Positions 1-11,544 of a stretch of 64,000 bases of DNA are shown in pieces. Positions within the stretch are counted from its first letter, which is position 1, and every line of letters begins with the position of its first letter. The notes beneath the pieces were generated by a model. The model did no database searches and had not been told where the DNA came from. It saw nothing but the letters and a program-made list of their open reading frames with translations. The DNA comes from Nemania diffusa (lineage: Eukaryota > Ascomycota > Sordariomycetes > Xylariales > Xylariaceae). A program made the position numbers and the translations under genes. The stretch covers positions 1,256,501 through 1,320,500 of the forward strand of contig JBBPUQ010000003.1 in the NCBI GenBank assembly GCA_038501195.1, read 5' to 3'.

Positions 1-946
1 TGTATCAAGACTAATTTCAAGTCTGGATAGGAGAAGCGGTTTTCCCGTGCGCCGGTCTATAGGGCTTAGTGAATGTTTCGATCTCTAATGCGGGGGCTTC
101 GTACAGATGAAGGCACTAGCGAGGGCACTGATGAGAGTGCTAGCGAGACAACTAAGGGTCTTTGCGACGAGAAAGTGCTACAGAGTAGACTTCAGGGGAA
201 ATATAGGTGCTTAGACTGTTTTAATAAAACTCTAGGTGTTCGTATCGGCCGCAGACGAAAACTGAACTAGCTACTGCATTTACTAGAAAGCCGTGCTAGT
301 AGCGAGTATTAATTTTTACGCAACAGCATTCGACACAATTCTGAAGCGCTGCCATCAGTTTGATAGCAAACTTATCATCGTTTGCGTAGCAGTTCCTATA
401 TCAACTTTTCATGTGCAGTGTACTGGTCAAATTAGATGGGTTTCCGAGACTGTGGTAACCTAACGCTAGTGTTACCAACCTAGGCTTAGCTCCCTCGTCG
501 TATGCCGGGTGATAAATTTAGTTTGACGGGATCAGCTTTTCAGCTGAACATACATCTGTCGCCTGCATCCCTTGTATCTCTATTGCACCGCACGTATCAT
601 AACTTCATGGCCAATTCATCGTTGCCGCTTAACATAGTCGACATGCACCTCCAGAAACAATTACTCGGTATTGACATAGCCCGTCGTGGAGAGCTGGAAT
701 ATCTTCCTAAGGAGGTAGAGGCCATCGTATCATGTCTCGGCCGTGGACACTAGAGAAAGTCGTCAGTTACTAGTAATATTAAGACTTAGGAATTAAGTCT
801 TACGCCTCGGAGGTGCCGAAGATCAGTACCACCGTGCCTTGCGACCCGAGCAAGATCCTTTGAAGATACGTTTTCTAGTATCATGGACTTCGTAGTCGGT
901 TAAGTACTGTATCGCCGGTCGAGTTCTCAAAGGGCGCGAGGCGTAA
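1..946. other. No firm gene; short open frames only
   Basis: I see no gene that I can support here. A short frame at 502-753 starts with ATG and encodes 83 residues of ordinary composition, but it has no domain I recognise and no visible partner exons. It may be a remnant belonging with the decayed gene immediately downstream. There are no telomeric repeats, so the left window edge is not a chromosome end. Confidence 0.4.
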
Positions 947-2453
947 GCCGAACTCTCGATAAGTGATCCCAGAACTCTAGTGAGAAATTCGAATAGCGAT
1001 GACTCCTCGAACGGTTCTTCTTGCTTGGCTGTTCATCTTCTTGCCACAGCCCATCGTCGTCTGTGTGCTGTCTCTTTCGGATCGTTGAGCTCTAGCAGAA
1101 ATACACTGAGCACCGGCACCACGAGTGTTTTCTCGCATGTCAAGAAGTCTTCTGCATCCTCTTGTAGCCCCGAATTCGAACAGCATCTACGGGATCATGG
1201 CATATACTTGTCGGGATACGAAGATTCAAGCAACGGTATAGTTCCAACGCCCAGCAACTTGGGCGAAATCGAGGACGCTCTATCAATTTCCCGAGCTTCT
1301 CTATCACGATTACTTAGGTAGTCCTATTTCGACATTCAAGGATTTCCGGTCAAAGAACAGAGAGGCCGCTTTAGAAGATGAGGTACTGACTGAGATTGTG
1401 CTGTTACTGTGCGGTAATGCTACTATCCCGTCTAAGAACTACCTTTTTACCGAGCTTAAACCTATTTCAAATGAACTTGTAACTAGGCCCCAGCCTGATT
1501 TATTTTATGGCTCTCACTTACAGGATATCGACAAGGCAGTTCGGAATAACGAGCATTTTTATTCTATGATTGTCCCAACAAAACACCCAACTATTCCAAT
1601 TGCGCCTAACATGTTCCTCGAAGTAAAGCGCGCTGGGGGAAATTAGCTGTTATGGAACGCCAAGCTTGTTACGACGGTGCGTATGGCGCTCGTGCTATGC
1701 ACAGCCTCCAGAACTTCGGCAAAGAAGAACTGGTCTATGACAACAACGCCTACTCATTCAGTGCGGCGTACCTAGTAGGGCGAGGCATGGCATACTTCTG
1801 TTGTACACTCACCATCTCGAAGCTCCGATAAACCCAGGCGAACGGCCGGCGTATTATATGATTGAACTTAACACATTTAATATGACTGGGAAATACTAGC
1901 CTTATATCAAGGGCCTTACTGCATTCAGAAATATGAGGGACTTGGCAAAGCGGCATCGGAAAAGCTTTTTAAAGCCGTCAACAGTCAAGCGAGACAAGGC
2001 GATGTAACAGCTTGTCAGAACGATGTTCTCGATACGACTGAGATGCCACATAACAGTGGCTCAAGCCCTAGCTCAGTCGTAGACGGTCCGAGACACGTTC
2101 CCCAAACTGCTCATGATCAGCCCCAGCAGGATACTTTAGATGAAAGTATCAACGGAGCATCCTCTCCTGAGTATCTCTCAGCGGACGAGGATTCGCACGA
2201 TCAAGGTCGAGCATCCGCGGTACTAGACCCTAGCATTTCGCCGATAAGACCCACGTCCCGCCCGAACAGTCCGCCATCTATTGCTATGGGGAGTCGCTTA
2301 GCTAAGAGTCGAACACGTCGTAGCTCAGGCAGCCGGGCTGCGAATCGCTCTGTTTTCCCCGGAGAAGTCGGCCGCACCTACGTCTCATTGGGTGGAACCA
2401 TACCGACGAGATGGGAAGATTTGTTTCGAGCATGTGGCCAACCAAACAATTGA
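947..2453 (+). pseudogene. Decayed DUF7924-family fungal gene
   Basis: Fragments in different frames line up, in order, with a large fungal family of unknown function (DUF7924 as I remember it). The fragments are: FEQHLRDHGIYLSGYED (about 1183-1233); FKDFRSKN (about 1336-1360); QPDLFYGSHL...IVPTKH...IPIAPNMFLEVK (about 1490-1630); ERQACYDGAYGARAMHSLQ (about 1654-1710), then NNAYSFSA; GERPAYYMIELNTFNMTG (about 1835-1890); FRNMRDLAKRHRK; and a Ser/Pro-rich tail ending at 2453. The reading frame changes near 1310-1325, 1630-1650, 1790-1800 and 1955-1965. There are stops at about 1318, 1644 and 1896. The breaks are small indels as well as stops, so point mutation by RIP alone does not explain them. 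Sequencing error could explain one break but not all. Intact relatives carry a PNFFLE(V/A)K...RQA..DGALGARGMH core in one frame. I infer a dead accessory gene copy. Confidence 0.75.
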
Positions 2454-3359
2454 AACCAGAGCAGCAGACTAGGAGGAGCATACACTCCCTGGTGTTGCTC
2501 TGTTTTTTCGTTGGGAAAGCCCTAAGTTAGGTTTGGTGTTCTTGGTAACTGAGTTGGCATAGAGATTAAACCATATTTTTTGGGCAGTATTCTTATTTAA
2601 ATATAAATGCTCCATTACCTAACTTATTAATTTATGAGACTCAAATGATCGAAACTACACTCGATGACGGTTGAGATAGTGGCTCAAGTTCGCTTGTAAT
2701 GATTACACAGCTTGATAATTGTTGCAAAGGGGGACTTGACCCGCTAGGCAAATAATAGGGGGTGTATTTTTCTTAGTGCTGCCACAACAACTCCTAGCGC
2801 ACTACCGGGTATTTTATGAGATATTTGACTTATGCGCTCAATCAAATATCATTCAATGTACGTAGTTCGTGATACAAGAAATAGTGTAAGATGGATTATT
2901 AACAGGAGAGCCCTAAAAGAGTTGATCAGGAGTGGGAACCAAAGTAATATGTACTAGTTAGTTGCTACAGCTGTATCTCAAACATAGTCACTATCATTGC
3001 CCTTTACAGGGTATTCTCGTGTAGGGACGTGCAAGGTGCTTAATGTCACTTAGACATCACTGACTGATTTTTACATCACCTAGGTATTCTTGGTATTTAT
3101 GAACGGAGCATGTAGAGGGCAGAGGGTGTTGAATAATGAGTACGCGCGGTCTTCATATAGGTTCACTCACTCCTTACGTGCTGTTAATACATCAAGAGGA
3201 CATCCATGTGAGACAGACACCCCAGATACCCGAGTCCACCAAAAGCAACCTTCGCTCCAATATTACATGTTGAAAATGATAAAAACAGGTCCCTGACCAA
3301 GTGACCATACGCTCCTCTATTGCCGTTGCGGAGCGGTCCATCTACTCACTCACTCACCT
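2454..3359. other. Intergenic, nothing recognised
   Basis: This AT-leaning stretch lies between the decayed gene and the 3' end of the Rab5 gene. I found no coding exon, tRNA or repeat that I can support. Confidence 0.5.
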
Positions 3360-4199
3360 CTAGCAGGCACATCCCTCTTTGGCGGCCTCCCTGGGGCCGT
3401 TGAGGTTTACCCTCTGTTCCTCTCCGGCCCGGCCGACGACATTTGACACCCCAGGACCCCTTGTGCTTTTTAACGATGTTTCTGGGATGGCGTTGGCAAT
3501 AGCTGTGAATACGTCGGCAACGTTATAGCCAGTCTTGGCGCTAGTCTCGAAGAACAGAAGGCTTTCTTCCTCGGCATATGACTTGGCCTCTTCAGTTGAC
3601 ACTTTTCGGGCATCCCCTGAGTCTTGGCCCTCTGCACCCTCGCCCTCACCGCCGGCCTGTCCCGATTCGCTGTCGTTTGTAAGATCGAGTTTGTTTCCCA
3701 CAAGAGCAATAACGATGCCTGGCGATGCCTGTCTCTGTAGCTCGGCTACCCAGTGCTTAGCCTTGACAAGAGACGTAGGCTTGGTGAGATCGTAGACGAC
3801 GAGGGCAGCTTGGGCGTTTCTGTAGTACATAGGGGCGAGCGAGGCAAATCGTTCTTGTCCGGCGGTATCCCAAATTTCAAACTTGATCGTCCGTGAAGGG
3901 AGGTTGCACTTTTGAGTTAGAAAGGCGGCTAGAAGGAATTATCATGTCAGCGCAACTGGCTTGATGCAAGGGGTTGACCGCGAGGTTGACGACATACCAC
4001 CAATTGTCGGCTCCTTGTTCTCTTGGAAATCATTATTGACGAAGCGCAGGACCAGTGAGGACTAGATAAACAGTGCCATGTCAGTGTATATGCATCGAGT
4101 GAGCTGCAACTGGGGCGCTAATACCTTTCCGACAGCTGCTTCACCAAGCAGTACCAGCTTTACGCTGCTGCTTGGCTTAGGAGCATTCGAATCGGACAT
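3360..4199 (-). CDS. vps21: Rab5-type small GTPase (Vps21/Ypt51)
   Basis: This is a Rab GTPase of the early endosome, which recruits tethering and fusion factors when GTP-bound. There are three exons, 4199-4125, 4061-3998 and 3928-3360, giving 235 residues; both introns (63 and 69 nt) are GT...AG. The P-loop GEAAVGKS is at residues 19-26. The effector-region sequence PTIGAAFLTQ (about 43-52) is the Rab5 signature, followed by WDTAGQE (66-72), GNKLDL and ETSAKTG. The C-terminus is CAC, a double-Cys geranylgeranylation site. Between NKLDL and the next conserved strand is a Gly/Glu-rich insert of about 20 residues, which as I recall is common in filamentous-fungal Rab5 proteins. The start is the first ATG and gives a normal Rab N-terminus. 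It diverges from kri1. The family assignment is firm. Which Rab5 paralogue it is cannot be decided from one gene. Confidence 0.93.
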
Positions 4200-4849
4200 G
4201 TCGTCAATGCAATAATAGTAAGAGGGTCGCCAGCGAGGAGATTATTAAATGGCAGTGGAAATGGACTGTTGTGTTGAATGGAATCGCGTGAGTCTCTGAT
4301 GTAGGACGTTAGGCGACGAGGTTGCTGTAGCTGAAGTATCCACAGGAAGGTTGGGATCAGGCAGGCAGCTGATAAAAGTACTGTAAGTACAAGCAGATCG
4401 AAGAGGTCTATCTTGTCAGATGTCGAATGACGACGCTTGGGCTTGATTTGGAGGAGTCGGTACCTATCTAGGTAGGTAGGTGGTGTCGGGGGTGCTATCT
4501 AGGGGCTTGAAGGTAACAACTGGGGACGCTAGAGCGTAAATAGGCTAGTGCGGGCAGCGTCGGAACATCAGCGGACCGACACCGCCCAAGCAAGCGTGGC
4601 TTGGCAGATGTTAAAGTCGAAAGTCCCCGCCAACGAAACGGCAGAAAAAAAAAAGTTCAGAGAGCTTCACGTACCCGATTCTACTCTCACCCGTCGAAAG
4701 GAACTGTGTATGCCCAGGCCATACGCCATTTTGAACCCCTCACTCTATTGCAATCCCATGCAATAGTTCTAATAAACGAAGCCGAGTCTACTGAGTAATA
4801 CGATTCTACAACAAGAAATAAGATTTACGCCGACCACTCTGCTATCACT
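4200..4849. promoter_or_regulatory. Shared divergent promoter, Rab5 / kri1
   Basis: This 650-bp region separates the two start codons and must hold both promoters. It contains a TAGG-rich tract at about 4461-4482 (a palindromic CCTA...TAGG arrangement with three tandem TAGG units). The same motif recurs in other intergenic regions of the window. I see no convincing TATA box. Confidence 0.5.
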
Positions 4850-6846
4850 ATGGCGTCTGCCGGAGCCCGGAAGAAGGTTTTATTGGATGATAGTGACGAC
4901 GAGTCCGATGGTGGAGTAGACCTTAAGGTTAATGATGAATACGCGAAACGTTTCGAGCATAACAAGAAGCGCGAGGAGCTTCACAGACGTCAGTCCAATT
5001 GTTACCGGTTTGCTCTGTCATCTAAAGCTAATCAATCCCAGTGGAGGAAAAACACAAGTCAAAGCAAACTAGCGGTAGCAACTCGAGAGGCAGAGATGAC
5101 GATGATGAAGACGAGTCCTCTTCAGACGAGACGGAGGATGACGATGGATTTCTAGCTACCGAAGAGCTCGACGCCCAAATATCTGCTACCCTCCAAGCCA
5201 TCAAATCCAAAGATCCCATGTTATACGACGGGAAGTCGACGTTCTACACCCCCATAGACGACGATGCCTCTGCTCAATCCACTATTCCGAAACTAAAGAA
5301 AGAAAAACCCATGTTCCTCCAAGATTACCACCGAGAAAGACTTATGCGTGGTGATACGGGGGCAGACGACCAGTCCGAGGAAGCTCCGCCGCAAACCTAC
5401 GCAGAGGAACAAGATAATCTAAAAAGGTCACTTCAGAATGAGATCCAAGCGCAACTTACAGCTGTCGGCGACGACGAAGAAAGCGATGAGGATGAAGGTT
5501 TTCTGAAGGCCAAAAAGGGAACCAAAGTCGCCCTTACAAATACCGGCAGCGTCCACCCGTCTCGAGCTGCGAAGGTCAGGGTTCCGGTGCCCGACGTTAA
5601 AGAGGCTGATAAAGACCCAGAACTCTTCCTCTCCAACTTCTTAGCTTCCCGTGCTTGGGCTCAAGGGGAAGGCAATGGATGGCAACCTTTTGAATCCGAC
5701 GATGAGGAAGATGAGAAGGCCGACGAATGGGAAGCAGCCTACAATATGCGCTTTGAGGACCCTAGCAAGAGTAATGAGGTTTTAAGGACGTATGCTCGTG
5801 ATGTTACTGCTTCTATTTCCGTCAGGAGAGAAGAAAAGACAGGACGAAAGCGTCAACGAGAACTCGAAAATGAAAAGAAAGCGGCTGAAAAGGTTCGCAG
5901 AAAAGAAGAGCGCGCTCGCTTGCGACGGCTTAAGTTGGAAGAGGCTGAAAGCAAGCTAGAAAGGATTAAAAAGGCTGCCGGTCTCAGGGGCAAAGTGCTA
6001 AAGGACGAAGAATGGCAAAAAGTGCTTGAGAGCGCCTGGGAAAATGATGAGTGGGAGGCGGAGATGAACAAATTGTTTAATGATGAATACTATGCCGAAG
6101 GTGACGACCTTTTTGGTGCCGAGATATCTGATGACGAGGATGCCGTCAAGGAATCAAAGAGGAAGGTGAAGAAACCGAAGTGGGATGACGACATCGACAT
6201 CAAAGACCTAGTTCCCGACTTTGACGATGAGGGCGAGACTAAGTCTACCCTTGAGGATGATGAGGCAGCTAAGGAGCAACTAGAAGAGGAGGACGATGAC
6301 ACTCCAGCGGCTAAACGACAAAAGACTACTAAGGAACGGAAGAAGGAGCGACTTGCAAGCCAAAAAGAAGCGCGCAAAGAACGTGCGAAGCTAGAGGCCC
6401 TCGTCGATGCACATTTGAGCCTAGAAAACCCGGAGATACTAAACGGCGCTTCGTCCTCGAAGAATACAGGTCAAGCTAGCTTCGGGTATATTGAGACAAG
6501 ACCCGAATCATTCGGTCTCACGACGCGCGACATACTCATGGCATCAGATGCGGACCTAAACAATTTCGTCGGCCTCAAGAAGCTTGCGCCCTGGCGCGAC
6601 CAAGAAAAGCAATCGAAAGATCGCAAGAGGCTCGGCAAGAAAGCCCGGCTACGGCAGTGGCGCAAGGAGACCTTCGGTCCCGAGTTCGAGCGGGAACCAC
6701 CGGCACTCAATTTCGGCAGGCTTGAAAAGGAGCAGACTACTATCGATGACGAGGACGGGGGTAATATCGTCGAAGGCTCGAAGAAGAAGCGCAAGCGTTC
6801 GCGACCAAAGAAAGAGGGCAAAGGGAAGGAGATTGCTACTGCTTAA
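4850..6846 (+). CDS. kri1: Kri1-like nucleolar ribosome-biogenesis factor
   Basis: Kri1 is a nucleolar protein needed for 40S subunit assembly; in yeast it works with Krr1 and snR30. There are two exons, 4850-4988 and 5042-6846, with a 53-nt intron whose removal gives the reading EELHRLEEKHKSK; 647 residues in total. The protein is highly charged, with acidic Asp/Glu/Ser runs at the N-terminus and in the middle and a long Lys/Arg/Glu helix around residues 310-370 (RKRQRELENEKKAAEKVRRK). The conserved C-terminal Kri1 domain is at about 526-590 and includes RPESFGLTTRDILMASD and KKLAPWRDQEK...RLRQWRKETFG. It ends in a Lys/Arg-rich nuclear-localisation-like tail. The length and the two-domain layout fit the family. 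The ATG follows a short leader shared with the divergent Rab5 gene. Confidence 0.95.
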
Positions 6847-8137
6847 TTCATTCACAACAAAATCTGTATACCAGCTTTTACAGGCAAGGTAGCTAGCTAG
6901 CTAGATGTATTGATATGCCGTATACATAGTATATACCTAACAGGAGCATAAAATGACAAGAAATTACGCATCAATCACTTACAGCTCGCTCGAGATTTCT
7001 GGTCACGTAACCACCCAGAATTTGTGAAAGTCAAACACCCAAAAAAACTCCGCCATCCGCCGAAAGGACTATAGCCAGGTTCATAACCACCGAAACCCAC
7101 CGAATCATTCCGCCGTGAACCAGGGGGCAAGACGCGGAAGACAGATCATCGTGATCAAAGATGCCACTTTAGAAACACTCGAAGAAGCCGATGCCGTCTG
7201 CCGAGGGCGAGAAACCTCATGGCCTCATCATCGTACCATTGTCAGCACAGGCCCACCGCGCTTCCGCCTCTGGGCATCTTAGCATTACCGCTAACGGGGG
7301 AGAAAAAGAGAGAACTTATGAGTACGTCTCATAGCTACGTCGTCCGATCGAACAATTTCCAAGAATTCTTTTCATAAAGGCAAGAAAACGAAATATCGGG
7401 CCGTCGTGGAGGCACTCGCGGATCAATAATTGGCCAAACACGCGAGGATAATGCACCGGCCGGCGCCGGTGCTGCGCTTCTTACATCTTTTCGATTGGGA
7501 TAAAAAATGGGTTGGTTCATTTTTTTCCTCTTTCTTACTTCTGCAGTTGCTATATAAAATGACATAAGGGAGGGCGGACGGGCTTCAAGAGGAGCAAGAT
7601 CCGGTTTCCTGCTTCTTTCCTCCTTTTCCCCTCCCCATGAGCCATGACAGCTGCAACAGAAGCTTTCTTCCTCCCCCTAGCCATGGCCATTCATTGGCCG
7701 AGCCTATTTGTTCCTGGTTTGCCTTTATATATACATTCCATCCTTACATCTATTTCGTACGAAATCTCAGCCTAATTCAACAGCAAATCCGTTTCAAAAA
7801 TTCTTTCTCCCATGGTTCCATTCATTCGCGCATCCCCTTCGTACCATGACTTCGTACTCCCGCTATCCCATCTGGAATGGATAGGCAAGTAGGCCAAATA
7901 ACGTATGAATCGCTCATTTCGTATCAGATACGATTTCCGCCTGCAACACCGTAATGCGGAATACAATAACTCGGCACCGGTCTAAATGCGACATGCCTGG
8001 TAGTACAGAAAAGACGAAAGTTTGGCGTATAACAAGAGAGGGTATAATATGCGCTACTTAAGACAGTGCAGGAGAACGGAAAGAGTAACGAGAAATTCAA
8101 GCGCCAAAATCATTGTCAAAGGTCCCGAGCAAAACTG
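6847..8137. other. Intergenic between two convergent genes
   Basis: This holds the 3' ends of kri1 and the Zn2Cys6 factor. A short GCTA tandem lies at about 6889-6904. No gene is supported. Open frames here are short, start at non-ATG codons and resemble nothing I know. Confidence 0.5.
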
Positions 8138-11100
8138 CTAACGGCCACCTCGTCGCAACCCCAGTGAGCCACCCGGACTAAACATAGCAAATGTATCAAC
8201 CATTCCATTTCCTAGGTCTTGGCCCAGTTCGGGTGGTTCCATGTTAAATGGCATGAACCACGCCGAACTAGGCTCGGGGACGAAGTTAGCGGGTAGGTTG
8301 TCGTGTCCACCCCCCTCGTCACGAGAAGCACTCGCGCCATGTGTGCCACTACCGCCTCCGTTGGTAGCGTGCCCCGCTAACGCATCCCAATCCATCAGCG
8401 CCTCCGGACCACTGATGGTGGTGGGGTCTAATCCACCATACGCATTGAATACTAACTGCCGGTCTAGCTGTGGTAATAGGCCAGCTTGATTTGCGAGCGA
8501 CAAGGAGAAGAGGTCCTGGTTATAGAGCGCCGTATGGTAATGGTGACCACGGCCGTGGAGTCCATGCGGAAACCCGCCGACGACAGGTGAGATGGGGGAC
8601 ATCGCATGATAATTAGCGGAAGCAGAATGTGACCGTGCCCGCGCATTCGATAGATGGTGAAAAGAGGCTGGCCCATTGGCCTGGGCGCCTAAGCGAAAGT
8701 TGCGGTGGGCTTGTTGCTGCTGGGCTTGCTGAATGCGTTGCTGAATTTGTTCAGGAAGACTGGCGCTATTTAGGTCGGTGAGGAGAGGCTCTAGTTGCTG
8801 TTGCTGGTCGTTTCGCGCGTTGCTTCCCTTTCTAGCTAGAGACTTTCGCTTCGCAAGAGGTGGCCGACTAGGTCCAGAAGTCTCTCGTCCCTCAGTTGTG
8901 CTAGGTGGTGGTGAGAGCTGTGTGAAGAACTCTTCAACAGTGTGCAACTCAGCCTTCTGCTCTAGGACTGCGTCGTCGCCCGTTTCCTTTTTCTTGCCCG
9001 AAGCGGGTTCTACATACTCAGCCTGAGAGACGCCGTGCGGGTACCGATCAAACCAATCGCCGTACTGGAAGATAGGCGAAGATGTAGAGTTGTCGTTTGC
9101 TGGTGTCCCTTGCCTCGCCGCATCTGCACAAGTCTTGTACTGTTCGCGAAGGTTCTCTGCCATGAAGTGAAACATGCCCCAATAACGCTTCATTTTGGAG
9201 AGAAACTTGACATTTGTGGCAAGATTCCTCTTGGCTGCCGTTTCAACAGCAGCATTCCCCGAAAAAATACCGAAGATGTGAACAGTACTTGACAAGAATG
9301 CGCAGTAGCCTACAAAAGGGGCTGCTATCATGTATGGTTCGGCGTCCTTTAGTAACTCAGATATCTTATTTGCTGCAGCGAAAGCTCTCGAACCTGCTTG
9401 TGTCACAAATGTTTGCGGTACATCAGTCTGGGAATTGCCGCTTGGAGAGGACACGGCGAAGCGGTTCATAAACAAAATATTTTGTTGAACTGAAATGTGT
9501 AAGAAAAGGAACTGGTTGGCCATCCCTTCAGTCTTGTGCAAATGAAGATTTTCGGCATTATACTTGAGCCCGTCCGGGAGGTTGTCTGGAAAGTCTTCAG
9601 CCTGTTTGAGGAGACTGGCATACTCAGAGTCAGTATCCCACATCGAATGCTCATCGATCTCCTTCCCGCCTTGGTTCAAAAAATTGATGATCCTCCCCCA
9701 CAAAGCAATGGCGCGTATCATATAGGCTGCTACGCCCATGTTGTCTTTGGCGACAGATAGTTGGCCTTCATTGGTGGGTACTGGATGGGGGACTCGACCT
9801 TGTAGATCTTCTGTTGGTCCTGGCATATCGAGCTGGAATAGCTTTTCTTTGATAGGCAACTGTATCCTAATAGTTTCTTCCTTGACAAACATCGGTCGAT
9901 CCGTGCCCGAGGAGTTGAAACGGTCCATTAAAAAACATGCCCACATTGTCCTCCGTCTTATCTCTCTATCTATAAAGCTGAGCTGGGTAGATGGGTTGGG
10001 TCGCATGGGGTCATACTCCAAGTCTTTATGTAGCTGCAGTGCATAGGCCATTCGAGTGGCCTGCCCACCTAGTGACCAACTTCTTCCACCATGGCATGTT
10101 CCAAACTCGTGTAGGCCAAGGAGGAGTAGACATGTCAGGATGGTTATGTTGGGCCATTCATACCTCCGGACCACGATGTCTCGGGCTGGTGCGGCCCATT
10201 CTTCTCCGCGAAGGAAGTTGGTCGTCATGGCAAATTTTGGATGGGTAGAAAATCTCGCGGACACGGCGCACACGGAAAGTACTAGGACTGGTGGCAAGGT
10301 TCCCGCTCTATTGAGTGAGTTAGTAAAATGACCACCAAGTTCTCAAAGGGTTACGCATACTTCAGCTTTCTAATATAGCTCGGCTTATGGAGCAAATGAT
10401 ATGCCTGCCCATAGATGTTGTCGAAGAAGACTTCGGCGAGGTGTTCTTGGAGATCCTTGGAGGGCAGTGATTCTGCGCCCTCGAAAAGTAGTTTACTTTC
10501 CTCCGCTTCCTGCACCTGTAGCGATGTAGGCTTACCTGAGCTGTCCACCTTCGGCCTCGCTGAACCACGAGCCCAATGCTCTAGTTCAGCCCCGAAGGCC
10601 TCATCTGCCACGCGTTTTTTGTTTGCCTGTTTATTCTGAGAGAGGGTTCCTGGCAGCACTGGTTTAACCACGCCCCGGACAACGTTGCCAATCGATGCAT
10701 CTTGCTCACACTTCGGCACGATCTTGATGATTCGATCTTCCATCCTCTTTAGTCGTTTGTCTAACATGGCCATGTAGTCAGTCCTCGGAGCTGCCTTTCG
10801 AGTTGTGACCTTGTATACACAGGGAATTCGTGAGCGGAGGCAATGCTTGCAAGCCGGCTTCTCTCCAGAACAGCGGATCTTCTTCCTCCGACAAGCTATG
10901 CATGCTAGAGGTAGCCGCTTTCTCTCCTTGCCTGCCTTGGTTTTCAATTCGCTCCAGGCAGGCGTGGGATCAGCCTTATTCTCCTTTAACTTGCCCCCCA
11001 ACTCGGTGCCATCGCCAGGTGCGGCTGCGGAAAGGCCAAAATCATCCGACATGTTATCCTCGAGCGAATTGTGGCCATCAGCAGGGCTATCCTGGCTGCC

Positions 11101-11544
11101 ATCTTCTGAATCGTCAATACTCCGAGGCCTCTTCATCGAGATCTGATTCCTGGTGACTGGAGTGTCATGGCGACCGGCTGCCGTCGAATCATTTCTATCC
11201 CCAACGGAAGGATTTGAGCTAGGGTCAGGGGTAGCAAATAGATCCGTTGCATGATCATCGAGAGACATCATCTGGCCCTCCTCAGTGAGGTCCTGAAAGG
11301 GAAACGCGAAGTCGGGGAATTGTGAAGCCTCGAGCAACCCCCGGGTGGTGACATCGCCATTTAGATCATCGTGCCCGCTGTGCAGCGAGAAACCATTCAA
11401 ATCGGTAGCATTAATCTGGTCTGGTTGAGGCTCGGGCTTAGGGGCAGTCTGCGCAGCGTCTACGCCTCCCGGGAACGATGAGGTTTTGCGGCATGACTGA
11501 TCCGATGACATCGCTACATAGATAGTTCCACCCTCTTCGGTCAT
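8138..11544 (-). CDS. Zn2Cys6 transcription factor with fungal middle-homology domain
   Basis: A nuclear DNA-binding regulator of 1117 residues. Exons are 11544-10361 and 10307-8138; the 53-nt intron (GTATGC...TACTAAC...ATAG) joins KLK to AGTLPPVL. The zinc cluster has Cys at residues 215, 218, 225, 232, 235 and 242 (spacing C-2-C-6-C-6-C-2-C-6-C). A basic linker and a short helical segment (DYMAMLDKRLKRMEDRI) likely to dimerise follow. The Fungal_trans (middle homology) domain starts at about 375-400 and includes SVCAVSARFSTHP, LLLLGLHEFGTCHGGRSW and RRRTMWACFLMDRFNSS. The N-terminal 200 residues are acidic and disordered. The C-terminal third is rich in Gln, His, Gly and Ser, typical of activation regions. 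I know close relatives across Pezizomycotina by pattern but cannot name a regulon, so I give no symbol. It faces the gene-poor 6.6-kb region, which probably contains its promoter and leader. Confidence 0.92.

Noticed and set aside
1..300. Telomere or subtelomere repeat at the left edge
   Set aside because: No TTAGGG/CCCTAA array is present.
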